In this document: positions 1-9,700 of the stretch, piece after piece | How positions within the stretch are numbered: position 1 is the first letter of the stretch | How the letters are laid out: every line of letters starts with the position of its first letter | Assembly: GCF_018449695.1 (NCBI RefSeq) | Contig: NZ_JAAVUY010000016.1 | Coordinates: forward strand, 62,001-126,000 | Source of the DNA: Bradyrhizobium sp. dw_411 | GTDB taxonomy: Bacteria; Pseudomonadota; Alphaproteobacteria; Rhizobiales; Xanthobacteraceae | Reading direction: 5' to 3' | DNA length: 64,000 nucleotides | Position numbers and translations under genes: made by a program | The notes under the pieces: model-generated | Told to the model about the DNA's origin: nothing | What the model saw: only the letters and a program-made list of their open reading frames with translations | Databases searched by the model: none

Positions 1-347
1 GGCTGCCGATGGCGCATTGGAATGATGCAGTGCCGAACAGTCGTTGAACTGAACGAGCAGCCGGGATTCTATTTGGATGTTGATGGAGATACCGCGCCGG
101 TCCCGTGTTGGATAAGACCGCTCATTCTCAATGTCCGTTGCTGAAGGGCGAGCGGACGAAGGCAGCGCCGTCACTCGACTTCCGCAGATGATCCGGAGCG
201 GACGCGTCGCATTGGACTACTCACTGTTTCATTCTCAAGGAAACTATCCGTAAGCCTGCGTTTATTGACCAAGCCTGCATTTCAGCCCACACTGCTCCAA
301 CGAGCAGGCATCGAGGTGTCTCGTGCCAGGTTCTAGCGTGGCTGCTG
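1..347. other. Gene-poor leader before the sensor kinase
   Basis: I see no gene I would support here. A 40-codon frame opens at about position 22 and stops near 144, but it has no ribosome-binding site and looks like ordinary intergenic sequence. The stretch around 140-200 (ending in an 'acttccgcagatgat' phrase) resembles wording seen again near 31635 and 32331, so it may be a worn dispersed repeat. The promoter of the downstream kinase should lie here, but no convincing -35/-10 pair stands out. Confidence 0.4.
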
Positions 348-2204
348 ATGATCCTCGATAATTTCATCCCTTGCGCTCGAGCTATCGGTGCCGCTTACGT
401 GCTGGCGATATTTGCCGCGCCACCGGCAGATGCCGCCGGGATTGAAGACAAACAAATAATGATCCTTCACTCGTTCGGCCAGGATTTCAGGCCTTGGGGG
501 GAATACGCCAGAACCATTCGCTCCGAACTTTCAAGGCAGTCGCGGTGGCCCTTGAACATTAGTGACCACCCGCTCGTGGCGGCACGATCGATCGATAAAA
601 ATCCCGAAGTGCCCTTCGTCGAATATCTCAACGCGCTCGGTGCCCAGCGTCAGCATGACCTCATCATCGCCATCGGTGCGCCAGCGGCTGATTTCGTTCA
701 GCGACATCGTGGCGAACTATTTCCTCAAACTCCGATCATTCTGACAGCAGTTGAGCAGCGGCGTGTTCGTTCGGACGACCTCACCGCTAATGATGCCGTT
801 GTCGCAGTAGCTCATGACTACGCGGCTGTCTTCGAGAACATTCTTCGGCTTTTGCCTGACACGCAGACTATCGTCATTGTCAACGGGGCATCGCCGAACG
901 AAAAGTTCTGGTTGGGTGAATTAAAGCGAGAGCTGGAACCGTTTGCAAATCGTATCAAACTGCTCTGGTACGAGGGTATGCCTTTCGAAGCCGTTTTGAA
1001 GGAGGCCGCATCGCTGGCACCAAAGTCGGCGATCTTCTGGCATTTAATGAACGTCGATGTCGCTGGCGTGGCCTATGAAGGGGATACCGGCCTGAAGAGG
1101 CTCTATGCGGTAGCAAATGCTCCGATCTTCTCCTATGACGACGGTTTTTTCGGGCGAGAGGTGGTCGGTGGGCCGATGTACTCGGTGCAGGACATCAGCC
1201 AGAAGACGGCTTCCGTTGCTGTTCGCATCCTGGCCGGAGAAAGGGCGGGCGACATACCGGTGCCTCCCACTCGGTTCGCTGCACCAAAATACGATTGGAG
1301 ACTGCTGCAACGCTGGAAAATCAACGAAAGCCTTCTTCCATCAGGTAGCCAGGTCTGGTTCCGCGAGGCGTCAGCTTGGGAGAGGTATCGCTCGTTGATA
1401 CTTCTCGTTTCGGCAGTAATGCTTGTGCAGGCGGCCTTGATCTCCGGTTTGCTCTATCAACGCCGCCGCACTCAGGCAGCCGAACTGGTTGCGCGGCAGC
1501 GGTTGACCGAACTTGCGCGCGTTAATCGCGTCTCCACCGTGGGTGAACTGACTGCAACTATCGCGCATGAGCTCAAGCAGCCTCTGGGAGCTATTCTCGC
1601 AAACGCCGAAACAATGGAGGCCATCCTCAAATCTCCTTCACCGGATTTGAATGAACTCCAAGAAATCGTTTCCGACATTTGCCGCGATGACCGGCGAGCC
1701 GACGACGTAATCGAGCGGGTTCGGGCCCTTCTGCAAAAAACACCATTTGAACCGAAGATCGTCGACCTGAATGACATTGTCGTCGAAACGCTTGAACTGC
1801 TCTCTGGCCTCACCGTATCCCGGCAGATCGAGATAGCATACTCGCGACCCCCGGAACCTTTGACCGTCAAAGGCGATCCAGTTCAGCTTCAGCAGGTTCT
1901 ATTAAATCTTATTGTCAACGGGGTCGACGCTCTCTCAAGCAAGCGGGTCTCCGAGCGACGAATCAAGATAGGGACAGCGACAGTTGACCGGCAGGCAGAA
2001 CTCTACGTATCCGATAATGGCCCTGGAATTGATTCAAACAAACTCAATGACGTCTTTCAGACGTTCTACTCGACGAAGCCTAACGGCATGGGGATGGGTT
2101 TGTCCATTGTCCGAACCATCGTTGAAGCCCATAACGGCCGCATAACGGCAGAAAATCAGCCCGGGGGCGGCGCGGTCTTTCGGCTCCGGCTGCCGCTTGC
2201 TTAA
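348..2204 (+). CDS. Orphan sensor histidine kinase with periplasmic ABC-type binding domain
   Basis: Membrane-bound two-component sensor of 618 residues. An N-terminal signal/anchor segment (about 10-30) is followed by a periplasmic domain of about 310 residues resembling the 'ABC transporter substrate-binding' sensory domains (opening IMILHSFGQDFRPW). A transmembrane helix lies around residues 345-365. The cytoplasmic part carries the H-box AHELKQP with phospho-acceptor His407, the N-box LNLIVNGVDAL, the G1 box DNGPGI and the G2 box GMGMGLSIV, so the catalytic ATPase domain looks complete. The H-box and C-terminal style match the last module of the giant kinase at 6745-12270. No response regulator is adjacent, so the partner is unknown. 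An intrinsic terminator follows at 2312. The start ATG is the first in frame; no strong ribosome-binding site is visible, so the exact start is uncertain. Confidence 0.9.
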   Translation: MILDNFIPCARAIGAAYVLAIFAAPPADAAGIEDKQIMILHSFGQDFRPWGEYARTIRSELSRQSRWPLNISDHPLVAARSIDKNPEVPFVEYLNALGAQRQHDLIIAIGAPAADFVQRHRGELFPQTPIILTAVEQRRVRSDDLTANDAVVAVAHDYAAVFENILRLLPDTQTIVIVNGASPNEKFWLGELKRELEPFANRIKLLWYEGMPFEAVLKEAASLAPKSAIFWHLMNVDVAGVAYEGDTGLKRLYAVANAPIFSYDDGFFGREVVGGPMYSVQDISQKTASVAVRILAGERAGDIPVPPTRFAAPKYDWRLLQRWKINESLLPSGSQVWFREASAWERYRSLILLVSAVMLVQAALISGLLYQRRRTQAAELVARQRLTELARVNRVSTVGELTATIAHELKQPLGAILANAETMEAILKSPSPDLNELQEIVSDICRDDRRADDVIERVRALLQKTPFEPKIVDLNDIVVETLELLSGLTVSRQIEIAYSRPPEPLTVKGDPVQLQQVLLNLIVNGVDALSSKRVSERRIKIGTATVDRQAELYVSDNGPGIDSNKLNDVFQTFYSTKPNGMGMGLSIVRTIVEAHNGRITAENQPGGGAVFRLRLPLA

Positions 2205-2311
2205 GGGGCTTTCGGACTTTGGCGTTACGGCTGGAGGCGTGACGGAAATACTGCCGGCTATTCTCGCGACGCGTGACCTTTCGCACGCCCGGCGATTTCC
2301 GCTTGTGGCTG

Positions 2312-2332
2312 AGCCGCCTTCTGGCGGCTTTT
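2312..2332 (+). terminator. Intrinsic terminator after the sensor kinase
   Basis: A perfect 7-bp GC stem (AGCCGCC/GGCGGCT) with a TTCT loop runs straight into TTTTCG. It lies 108 bases past the stop of the histidine kinase and before DUF4239, so it probably separates the two transcription units. Confidence 0.75.
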
Positions 2333-2532
2333 CGTTGCGGCCTCTGCATCGCGACGTCGGTTGATGGGCACTTATCAGACTTCGGCAACGACGCGGCAAG
2401 GTCCGCTTGGGGAGGAAGAGCGAACGGAGGGTAGGGCGCTGGTCTACGTTCGCGATTGACCCGAAGCCGACATGGGTCTGTCCCGAACGTACCCGCTGTG
2501 CTTTGATAAAGCGATGGGAAGGGGGGACTGCG

Positions 2533-3321
2533 ATGAGCGACTGGATACACTATCTGCCGGTGCCATGGATGGCGCTTGTCGTGTTTGGCTTTACCTATCT
2601 GCTTGCCGCGGCTGTCTTCGTTGCCGTGACGGCGCTCGCAACCGGAGAGCGCGCCAAATCCTTTAAAGCGGTTTCTCCCGGAATGCTTCCGGTGCTCGGC
2701 ATTATCTTCGGCCTGTTCGTTGCGTTTACCGCGGCGCAGGTCTGGGCCGACAATGATCATGCTGGTGCTGCAGTCAGCCGTGAGGCCAGCGCGCTGCGAG
2801 CGGTAACGCTGCTGGCTGCCGGCCTGCCGGACGAGCAGGAGGTGCGGCTGCTGGGCCTTGTTCGCAGCTATATCGAGCAGGCGGCGACGGTGGAATGGCC
2901 TGACATGGCGCACCAGACGGCCTCTCTGAGGGCTGCGCCAGCGGCGCTCGCCGAGGCGCTGCAACTGGTTGTCGCGATGTCGCCACAGGGCGCGGGTCAG
3001 CAGACGGCGCAACGTGAAATCATTTCCGCACTCGGCACCGCGCTGGATGCACGCCGGCAACGGATCATTATCAGCCAGTCTCAGGTTAATCCGGTCAAAT
3101 GGTGGTGCCTGTATCTGCAGGCAGTGTGCGAATTGCTCGTGATCGCAATCGTACACTGCGACAACAGGCTGTCATCCGCCATCGCATTGGCCCTGTTTGC
3201 GACCGGTGTCGCCGTTTCGGTAGTGCTGATCGTCGCACATGATCGGCCGTTCACCGGCCAGATTTCCATAGGCCCGGGCTCATTGCTGCAAATCATGCCC
3301 GACGAACCGACGAAGCGGTGA
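2533..3321 (+). CDS. DUF4239-type membrane protein
   Basis: A 262-residue integral membrane protein resembling the DUF4239 family: two N-terminal transmembrane helices (about residues 8-30 and 43-65), a soluble helical middle of about 120 residues, and two C-terminal helices (about 180-215). The function of this family is not established. I chose the ATG at 2533 because AAGGGGGG sits 9 bases upstream and the protein then begins just before its first helix; a longer in-frame extension to 2407 would add a hydrophilic tail with no ribosome-binding site. It stands alone, after a terminator and before a gene relic. Confidence 0.75.
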   Translation: MSDWIHYLPVPWMALVVFGFTYLLAAAVFVAVTALATGERAKSFKAVSPGMLPVLGIIFGLFVAFTAAQVWADNDHAGAAVSREASALRAVTLLAAGLPDEQEVRLLGLVRSYIEQAATVEWPDMAHQTASLRAAPAALAEALQLVVAMSPQGAGQQTAQREIISALGTALDARRQRIIISQSQVNPVKWWCLYLQAVCELLVIAIVHCDNRLSSAIALALFATGVAVSVVLIVAHDRPFTGQISIGPGSLLQIMPDEPTKR

Positions 3322-3653
3322 GGTATGTTTGGGATGTGATGACAGCAACTTTCCCTGACTTTGCTGTTGCACAGACCGGTGTCACCGCTTCGATCGAGAT
3401 GAAGTGGCGCAACGGCTGGTCGGCTTCCGCGGCATTCGAAGGCGAGTTCTCCAACGTCACCTCATCCTACGCCGGCAAGGGTGTGGCGCGTTACGCGTTA
3501 CGTGTGGTGATGCCGGCTTTTGGCCCATTTCCGACATCGGAAGCGAAAGCAGTCATGTTTACTGTTGACGTGAAAGCGGACGAGAGCAGGGTGGCGGCCA
3601 GCCGGCTTCCGCTGACCCCGATCGCCGCGTTTTGGAAGCCGGTGATACCTTAG
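3318..3653 (+). pseudogene. Relic of an autotransporter beta-barrel C-terminus
   Basis: The first 45 or so residues of this frame (VTASIEMKWRNGW, then FEGEFSNVTSSYAGKG) look like the last strands of a type V autotransporter barrel, which in this group usually end ...GKGVVRYAW. Here the frame runs on past the expected terminal Trp into unrelated sequence, and the passenger domain and nearly all of the barrel are missing. It has no signal peptide and overlaps the stop of the preceding gene. I read it as the decayed 3' end of a lost autotransporter gene fused to other intergenic sequence. A small functional protein is possible but unlikely. Confidence 0.5.
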
Positions 3654-3791
3654 AAACCAGCGGCCGGCGTCAATCCGACCGGTACCCTCAGCCGACCATC
3701 TCGGGGTGTGATTTTGCCCAATTGAATCTGAACCGGAACGGCAAATACCGACACTTATTCCAGAATACTAAAGTTTGTCCACGGAGATGGC

Positions 3792-5435
3792 ATGAGGCCA
3801 GCGGATTGGAGATTTTGGAGCGCTCTTTTTGCCGCAACGTTATGCCTGAATTATTCGGCCCTGGCAGGCGCTGACTGCGATGCGCCGGGCAATCCCGATG
3901 CTGCGATCGTCGATTGCTCGCAGAGCATCAATTCGGGGAAATGGAAGGGCAGCCGTCTGGCGGCTTTCTACACCAACCGAGGTGCCGCCTATCACGAAAA
4001 GGGCGACCTTGACCGCGCCATCGCCGATTTGAGCGAAGCGATCCGGCTTGACCCCAAGATCGCCATGGCCTGGAGCAATCGGGGGGCCGCTTATAACGAG
4101 CAGGGCGACAACGACCGCGCCATCGCCGACTTAAGCGAGGCGATCCGGCTCGATCCCAAATTGACCTTGGCGCTCAACAATCGAGGTAACGCCTACAGCG
4201 ACAAGGGTGACTACGACCATGCCATCGCCGACTTCAACGCGGCGATCCGGTTCAATCCCAAATTTGCCGAGGCCTTCAGCAATCGAGGTGGCGCCTACAG
4301 CGCCAAGGGCGACAACGACCGTGCCCTCACCGACGTCAGTGAGGCGATCCGGCTCGATCCCAGCCACCCCAAGGCCTTCATCGGCCGAGGGATGATCTAC
4401 AGCGCAAAGAACGACAACGACCGTGCCATCGCCGATTTCAATGCGGCGATCCGGCTCGATCCCACATCGGCCATGGCCTTCGATCATCGCGGCAGCGCTT
4501 ACAACGACAAGGGTGATCACGACCGCGCCATCGCCGACTACAGCGAAGCGATCCGGCTCGATCCCAAACGCGCCAGGGCTTTCCAGCATCGAGGGTATGC
4601 CTACAACGACAAGGGCGACAACGACCGCGCCATCGCGGACTTCAACGAGGCAATCCGGCTCGATCCAAAATTCGCCGTGGCCTTCCACAATCGGGCTGCC
4701 GCCTACCGCGCCAAGGGCGATAATGATCGCGCCATCGCCGACTACAGTGAGGCGATCCGGCTCGATCCCGAAGATGCCAGCGCCTTCCACTATCGCGGGA
4801 TTGCTTATCGCGACAAGGGCGATCTCGACCACGCTATCGCCGATTTCAGTGAGACGATCCGGCGGGATCCCAAAGATCCCGACGGCTTCTACGGTCGAGG
4901 TATCGCGTATCGCGCCAAGGGCGACTTCAAGCGCGCGATCGCGGATTTCGACGAGGCGATCCGGCTTAATCCGAAGCCGCCGGCGGTCTACTTTGCACGC
5001 GGGCTTTCATACTTGTTTGCCGGCTCGGCCGAAAAGGCGCTGGCCGATTTTAACCAGGCAAGTGCGTATGTCCCTGACGATGCCTATCTGGCGCTGTGGG
5101 CCGATATCGCCGGCCGGCGCAGCAATCTCCCGAGCCGTCTGGTGCAAACCGGTTCCAGGATCGACATGACCGTCTGGCCGGCGCCCGTCGTCAAATTGTT
5201 CATGAACCAGATAACGCCTACTGCCGTGCTTGCGGCGGCCGATGATCCGGACGGTGGCAAAAAGCAGGGCCAGGTCTGCGAGGTGAATTTCTACGGCGGG
5301 GAGCTTTCGTTGACGAAAGGGTTGAAAGAGGAAGCCATCGGCCTTTTTCGTCTGGCGGCCAGCGATTGCCCGCACGGTTTCAACGAGTGGGAGGCCGCGA
5401 ATGCCGAGTTGAGAGCGCTTGGCGTGATGCCCTGA
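3792..5435 (+). CDS. Secreted tetratricopeptide-repeat protein
   Basis: A 547-residue protein with an N-terminal signal peptide (RFWSALFAATLCLNYSALAG, cleavage near residue 26) followed by about eleven near-identical 34-residue TPR units between residues 55 and 430. The units carry the consensus AFxNRGxAYxxKGDxDRAIADxxEAIRLDPK. TPR arrays are protein-protein interaction scaffolds; the partner is unknown. The C-terminal 110 residues are not TPR and contain three Cys. This layout resembles periplasmic, NlpI-like TPR proteins in Bradyrhizobium. The repeats are so alike at DNA level that recent unit duplication is likely. GGAG sits 8 bases before the ATG. The gene is convergent with the MFS gene, 33 bases away. 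Confidence 0.88.
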   Translation: MRPADWRFWSALFAATLCLNYSALAGADCDAPGNPDAAIVDCSQSINSGKWKGSRLAAFYTNRGAAYHEKGDLDRAIADLSEAIRLDPKIAMAWSNRGAAYNEQGDNDRAIADLSEAIRLDPKLTLALNNRGNAYSDKGDYDHAIADFNAAIRFNPKFAEAFSNRGGAYSAKGDNDRALTDVSEAIRLDPSHPKAFIGRGMIYSAKNDNDRAIADFNAAIRLDPTSAMAFDHRGSAYNDKGDHDRAIADYSEAIRLDPKRARAFQHRGYAYNDKGDNDRAIADFNEAIRLDPKFAVAFHNRAAAYRAKGDNDRAIADYSEAIRLDPEDASAFHYRGIAYRDKGDLDHAIADFSETIRRDPKDPDGFYGRGIAYRAKGDFKRAIADFDEAIRLNPKPPAVYFARGLSYLFAGSAEKALADFNQASAYVPDDAYLALWADIAGRRSNLPSRLVQTGSRIDMTVWPAPVVKLFMNQITPTAVLAAADDPDGGKKQGQVCEVNFYGGELSLTKGLKEEAIGLFRLAASDCPHGFNEWEAANAELRALGVMP

Positions 5436-5468
5436 GCAGGTATGACCCGCTCTCAGCCGTCTGTCTCT

Positions 5469-6701
5469 TCAGCCATCGGTCTCGGGCAGGAACAGCATCA
5501 TCACGCCGGCCAGGGCAAAACTGCCGGCGCAGAACGCGATGCCGACGGCGAGGCTGAATGAGGTCGCGACGAAGCCGATCAGAAATGGCGAAAATGCCGA
5601 AATGCCGCGACCGACATCGAAGCAGAAGCCGGTACCCAGGCTGCGGACATGCATCGGATAAAGCTTGGCGAAATACGACGCGTAAATGCCGGAATAGCCG
5701 AAGAAGAACGCCATCAGTGGGCCCATCCACAGCACCAGATTGGGGTCGGTTACGGTGGCGTAAATCGGCACCATGATGGTGGCGCCGATGAAGTTGACGA
5801 TCAGCGCCTTGCGCCCGCCGATCTTGTAAGCCAGAAATCCGAATACCTGATATCCGATGAACATGCCGACGTTCAGCATCACCACGAACATCGACATGTG
5901 GGTAACGTCCATGCCGCGCTCCTCGACCAGGAAGGTCGGCACCCAGGTGTTGACTCCCCAATAGCCGATCAGTGCGAAGCTCGATGACAGCGTACCGAAT
6001 ATTGTGAAGCGCAGCAGGCCGGCCGAGAATATCTCGGTGATCGGGACTTTCGCGGCTCCGGCAATCTGGCGGGACTTTTTTTCCTCCTTCCAGGTCTGCG
6101 ACTCCGGCACGTACAGATAAGTATAGAGCGCCGCCAGCAAAGCGACGGCGCCGCAGAAAAACATGACGCGCCAGCCGTAACGCGGCAACACGAAGCCGGC
6201 GAGCAACGCGGCCGAGCCGAAGCCGAGCGACCATGACGAGAACACGAAAGCCGCGGCGCGACTGCTCTGGTTCGCCGGCCAGGTCTCGTTGACCAACGCT
6301 GCGATGACACCGAACACGCCGCCCAGGCCGATGCCGGCGATGAAGCGCAGGACAAGGATCGAGGAATATCCAGGCGCGAGACCGGTCGCGGCTGTAAACA
6401 GGCCGAAGACCGCGATGCCGGCGATCAGCGCGTTCCGGCGGCCGTAATTGTCGGCGAACCATCCCATGATAATACTGCTCAGCCCGACCCCGAGCAGCGT
6501 CGCGGTACCCAGCAGGCCCGCGTCGGCCATCGTGATACCCAATTCCTTGATCATCAGGGGCAACGACATGGCCAGGATCATGAAGTCGAACGCGTCGAAC
6601 ATGTAGGTCAAAAAGCCGCTGATCAGGACGCGCCATTTGACAGCCAGTCCCCCGACCAGGGTGCGATCGCTGATAGGCACGGGATCGCCGCTGACGGTCA
6701 T
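5469..6701 (-). CDS. MFS transporter, sugar/aromatic-acid:H+ symporter type
   Basis: A 410-residue major facilitator with about 12 hydrophobic helices. After the second helix it has the loop motif DNYGRRNALI (the family's motif A). The opening RVLISGFLTYMFDAFDFMI is typical of the aromatic-acid/sugar-phosphate symporter branch, which carries an acidic residue in helix 1. It probably imports a carboxylate or aromatic acid by proton symport; the substrate cannot be told from sequence. It lies 43 bases downstream of the giant sensor kinase on the same strand, so the two are likely cotranscribed and the kinase may respond to, or control, uptake of the transported compound. Confidence 0.85.
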   Translation of the reverse strand: MTVSGDPVPISDRTLVGGLAVKWRVLISGFLTYMFDAFDFMILAMSLPLMIKELGITMADAGLLGTATLLGVGLSSIIMGWFADNYGRRNALIAGIAVFGLFTAATGLAPGYSSILVLRFIAGIGLGGVFGVIAALVNETWPANQSSRAAAFVFSSWSLGFGSAALLAGFVLPRYGWRVMFFCGAVALLAALYTYLYVPESQTWKEEKKSRQIAGAAKVPITEIFSAGLLRFTIFGTLSSSFALIGYWGVNTWVPTFLVEERGMDVTHMSMFVVMLNVGMFIGYQVFGFLAYKIGGRKALIVNFIGATIMVPIYATVTDPNLVLWMGPLMAFFFGYSGIYASYFAKLYPMHVRSLGTGFCFDVGRGISAFSPFLIGFVATSFSLAVGIAFCAGSFALAGVMMLFLPETDG

Positions 6702-6744
6702 CGTCGTGCTTCCCGTGATCGCGGCAAAACGACGGATGCTATTT

Positions 6745-9700
6745 TCATATCGAAATCCCGGCGCGGACGGGCAGGATCAACTGGAAGACTGCCCCGCGGG
6801 GGTCCGTGGTTGCCCATAATTGCCCGCCATGTGCCTGGATGATCCCGCGGCAGATGGACAGGCCCATACCCAAACCGGCGGGCTTGGTGGTGTAAAACGC
6901 GTCAAATATCCGCTCGAGCTTCGCCGCTTCCACGCCCGGACCGGAATCCCGCACGGCAACGTGCACGCCACCGGCTTCCATCTTTGCGGTACTGACATGC
7001 AAGTCCCGCGTTGTCTCGCTGCATGCCTTCATTGCCTCGACGGCATTGATGATCAGATTGAGAATGACCTGTTGCAGTTGGACGCCGTCCCCTTCGATCA
7101 GGGGTAAATCCTCGGCAAATTGCGTGTGCACCGTGACGCGGTTCTTTTCCACTTCACCTTTCGCAAGACCGATGACGTCGACAATGGCGTCGTTCATATT
7201 CAAAGGGTCTCTTCGTGGTGGGGCCTTGTCGATCAATTCGCGGATACTGCGGATGACATCGGCAGCCCGCATTCCGTCCTTGACGATACGGGTGAGGGCC
7301 TCCCGGACCTGATCCATGTTTGGCGGCTGCGCATTCAACCATCGCAAAGCGGCTTGAGCGTTGATGACGGTAGCGCCGATCGGCTGATTGACCTCGTGGG
7401 CAATCGACGCCGAGAGCTGGCCGGTGATCGCGACGCGGTTCACGTGAGCCAGCTCCATCTGGATGTCGCGATATCGCCGCTCACTTTCCCGCACCGCCTC
7501 TTCCGACTTTTTTCTATCGGTCAAGTCGAGCACAAAGGCGACGCCTGCGTTGCTTCCTTCCTCGAACCTTGCGGCGCCGACCAGTACCGTCACGCGGCTT
7601 CCGTCTTTCCGGAAATACTCTTTCTCAACGGGCTGCGCGGTTCCCGCACCCTTCAAACCGGTCAGGAGATGGGCGTCGCTATCCTTCCATTCCGCGGGCG
7701 TCAGGTCCCTCCAGTTCAGGAAACCCGCGACAAGATCGCCGCGGTCATATTCCACGATGCGCAGAAAGGCATCGTTGGCATCTATGATCCGGCCATCGTC
7801 GCGCCAGATGAATATCCCGATGATATTGGAATCGACCAGTCGCCGAACCCTCGCTTCGCGTTCCCGAAGATCGTTGTAGAGACGCGTATTTTCCAGAGAG
7901 ATCGCGGCTTCCGAAGCAAGCAGCTTGAGGATGGTCATCCGCGCCGATGTGAAGACATGGGGAGCAAGGTTGTTTTCCAGGTAGAGTACGCCGATCAACC
8001 CGGACTGCTTGAGTAACGGCAGACAAAGAATCGAACGCGCCTGATGGTGCTGAATGTACGCGTCCGCCGAAAATTGATTCGTACTCGTGGCATCCTCGAG
8101 AAGAACACTCTCTTTGGTCCGCACAACATAGTGGAGGATCGACTCCGGCATATCGCCGGCGGTGACGTTGGCCTGTCGCAGACCGACCGTTACCGTATTA
8201 TCTCCAGCCGTGGCTTCGGCTTCGATCCGGTAGACGCCCTCGCGCGCGAGAATCAGCAGCCCTCGCTTGGCGCCCGCATTCTCGATCGCGGTGCGCATGA
8301 GCACGTCGATCAGTTTTTCCAGGACCACCTCGCCTGACACCGCCTGCGAGACTTTTATCACGGTGGCCAGATCGAGGTGTTCGACGGGCGACTGGATGGT
8401 GTTTATCCGGCCCGGCTCTTCCGCGGTAATCTGCGGATATAATTGATCGAGTTGACGTACCTTGCCGTCGGCTCCCCAGCGAAGATAAAGCGAGCGTGCA
8501 TCGCGAAGATACATCGTCGCGATCTTGTCAAAACCGCGCGACGCATAGAAGCGCCCGGCGGCTTCGTTGGCGATCGCCTCATTGTGGACAAAGCCGTTTA
8601 GGCGCGCGGAACGGATCGCCTGTTCGTAAAGTTGCTCGGCGTCGAGCGCGCGATCCTCAATACGTGCGATCTCCGCGCCGACCAACGCCGCGCGATTGTC
8701 GAAATTCTCCGGGCAATGTTCCGCCCATATCTCAAGCTGCCGGTGGTGCTCGGCGAGCGACTCAGCATGCCGAAGCTTCTCGCCGGGAGATGCGGCATCC
8801 CAGGCCGAAGCGTGGGAGAGCGCGCCATAGAAGCGCAACTCCGCGATTTCGAACGATGGCGAAATCCAGAGCAACTCTTGTGCCCGCGATGAGGCTTCGA
8901 CGGCCGAAGCATAATCTCCGGCAAGGAAGCGGGCTTGCAGCTTTCGAACGCAGTACCAATACTCGCAAATCATCAGGACCGGATCACTTGCCACATGGCG
9001 TTCGAATTCGGACTCGTCAAATCCCTGATGGTTGAGGCTGCCGAATTTCGGCGTTAACCCGCGAAGCGTGCGGATCAAGGCAAGCTGCGCTGTGATGAAG
9101 TTGACAACGATGCTGAACCGCGTCGTTTGGGCAAACGCCAGACCGGTTTCGGCTTCAAGCTGCGCCGCCGGAAGCGGGTCGCCCACGGCCAGGAAGTTGG
9201 TGATCAACTGGCTGCAGCTATAGGCGGCGAAGGTCAGATCGCCAACCCGATAGGCGGCATCGAATGCGCGGCGTATCAGTGGGCGTCCGCCAAGGGCATG
9301 TTTCGACCACGGCAGGACAATATTGCCAAAGGACATATAGGTGCGCGCCTGATAGCGCATTAAGCCCCGCCCTTCGACCAGTTCGTAGCCGAGGCGGCCA
9401 AAGCGAAATCCGTCGCCGTAATTGCCGAAGCGCGGGCCCGCGATGATGCCGAACCATACATAGGCGAAGCATGCGGCATCGCTGTTGCCATGCTCGAGGC
9501 TGAGCGTAACCATCCGGCAAATGACGAGTGAACACAGGTTTCCGTCGTAAAACAAAGCAGGCGTCACCAGCTCGGTCAGGACGTCGAGAATGTCGAGCAG
9601 GTCAGGGTCGGTCATCAGGGGCAGGTCGACGAGTTGTTCGATCGACCGGCGCCCGACCAGGGACGAGATGCGATCATACTCGCGCGTTGCTTCCTCCCTG

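Noticed and set aside
4131-4832. 233-codon minus-strand frame with a repetitive product
   Set aside because: It is the mirror of the TPR repeats; the repeat period and codon bias belong to the plus-strand gene.
7120-8016. 298-codon plus-strand frame
   Set aside because: Antisense shadow of the GAF/PAS/histidine kinase part of the giant sensor.
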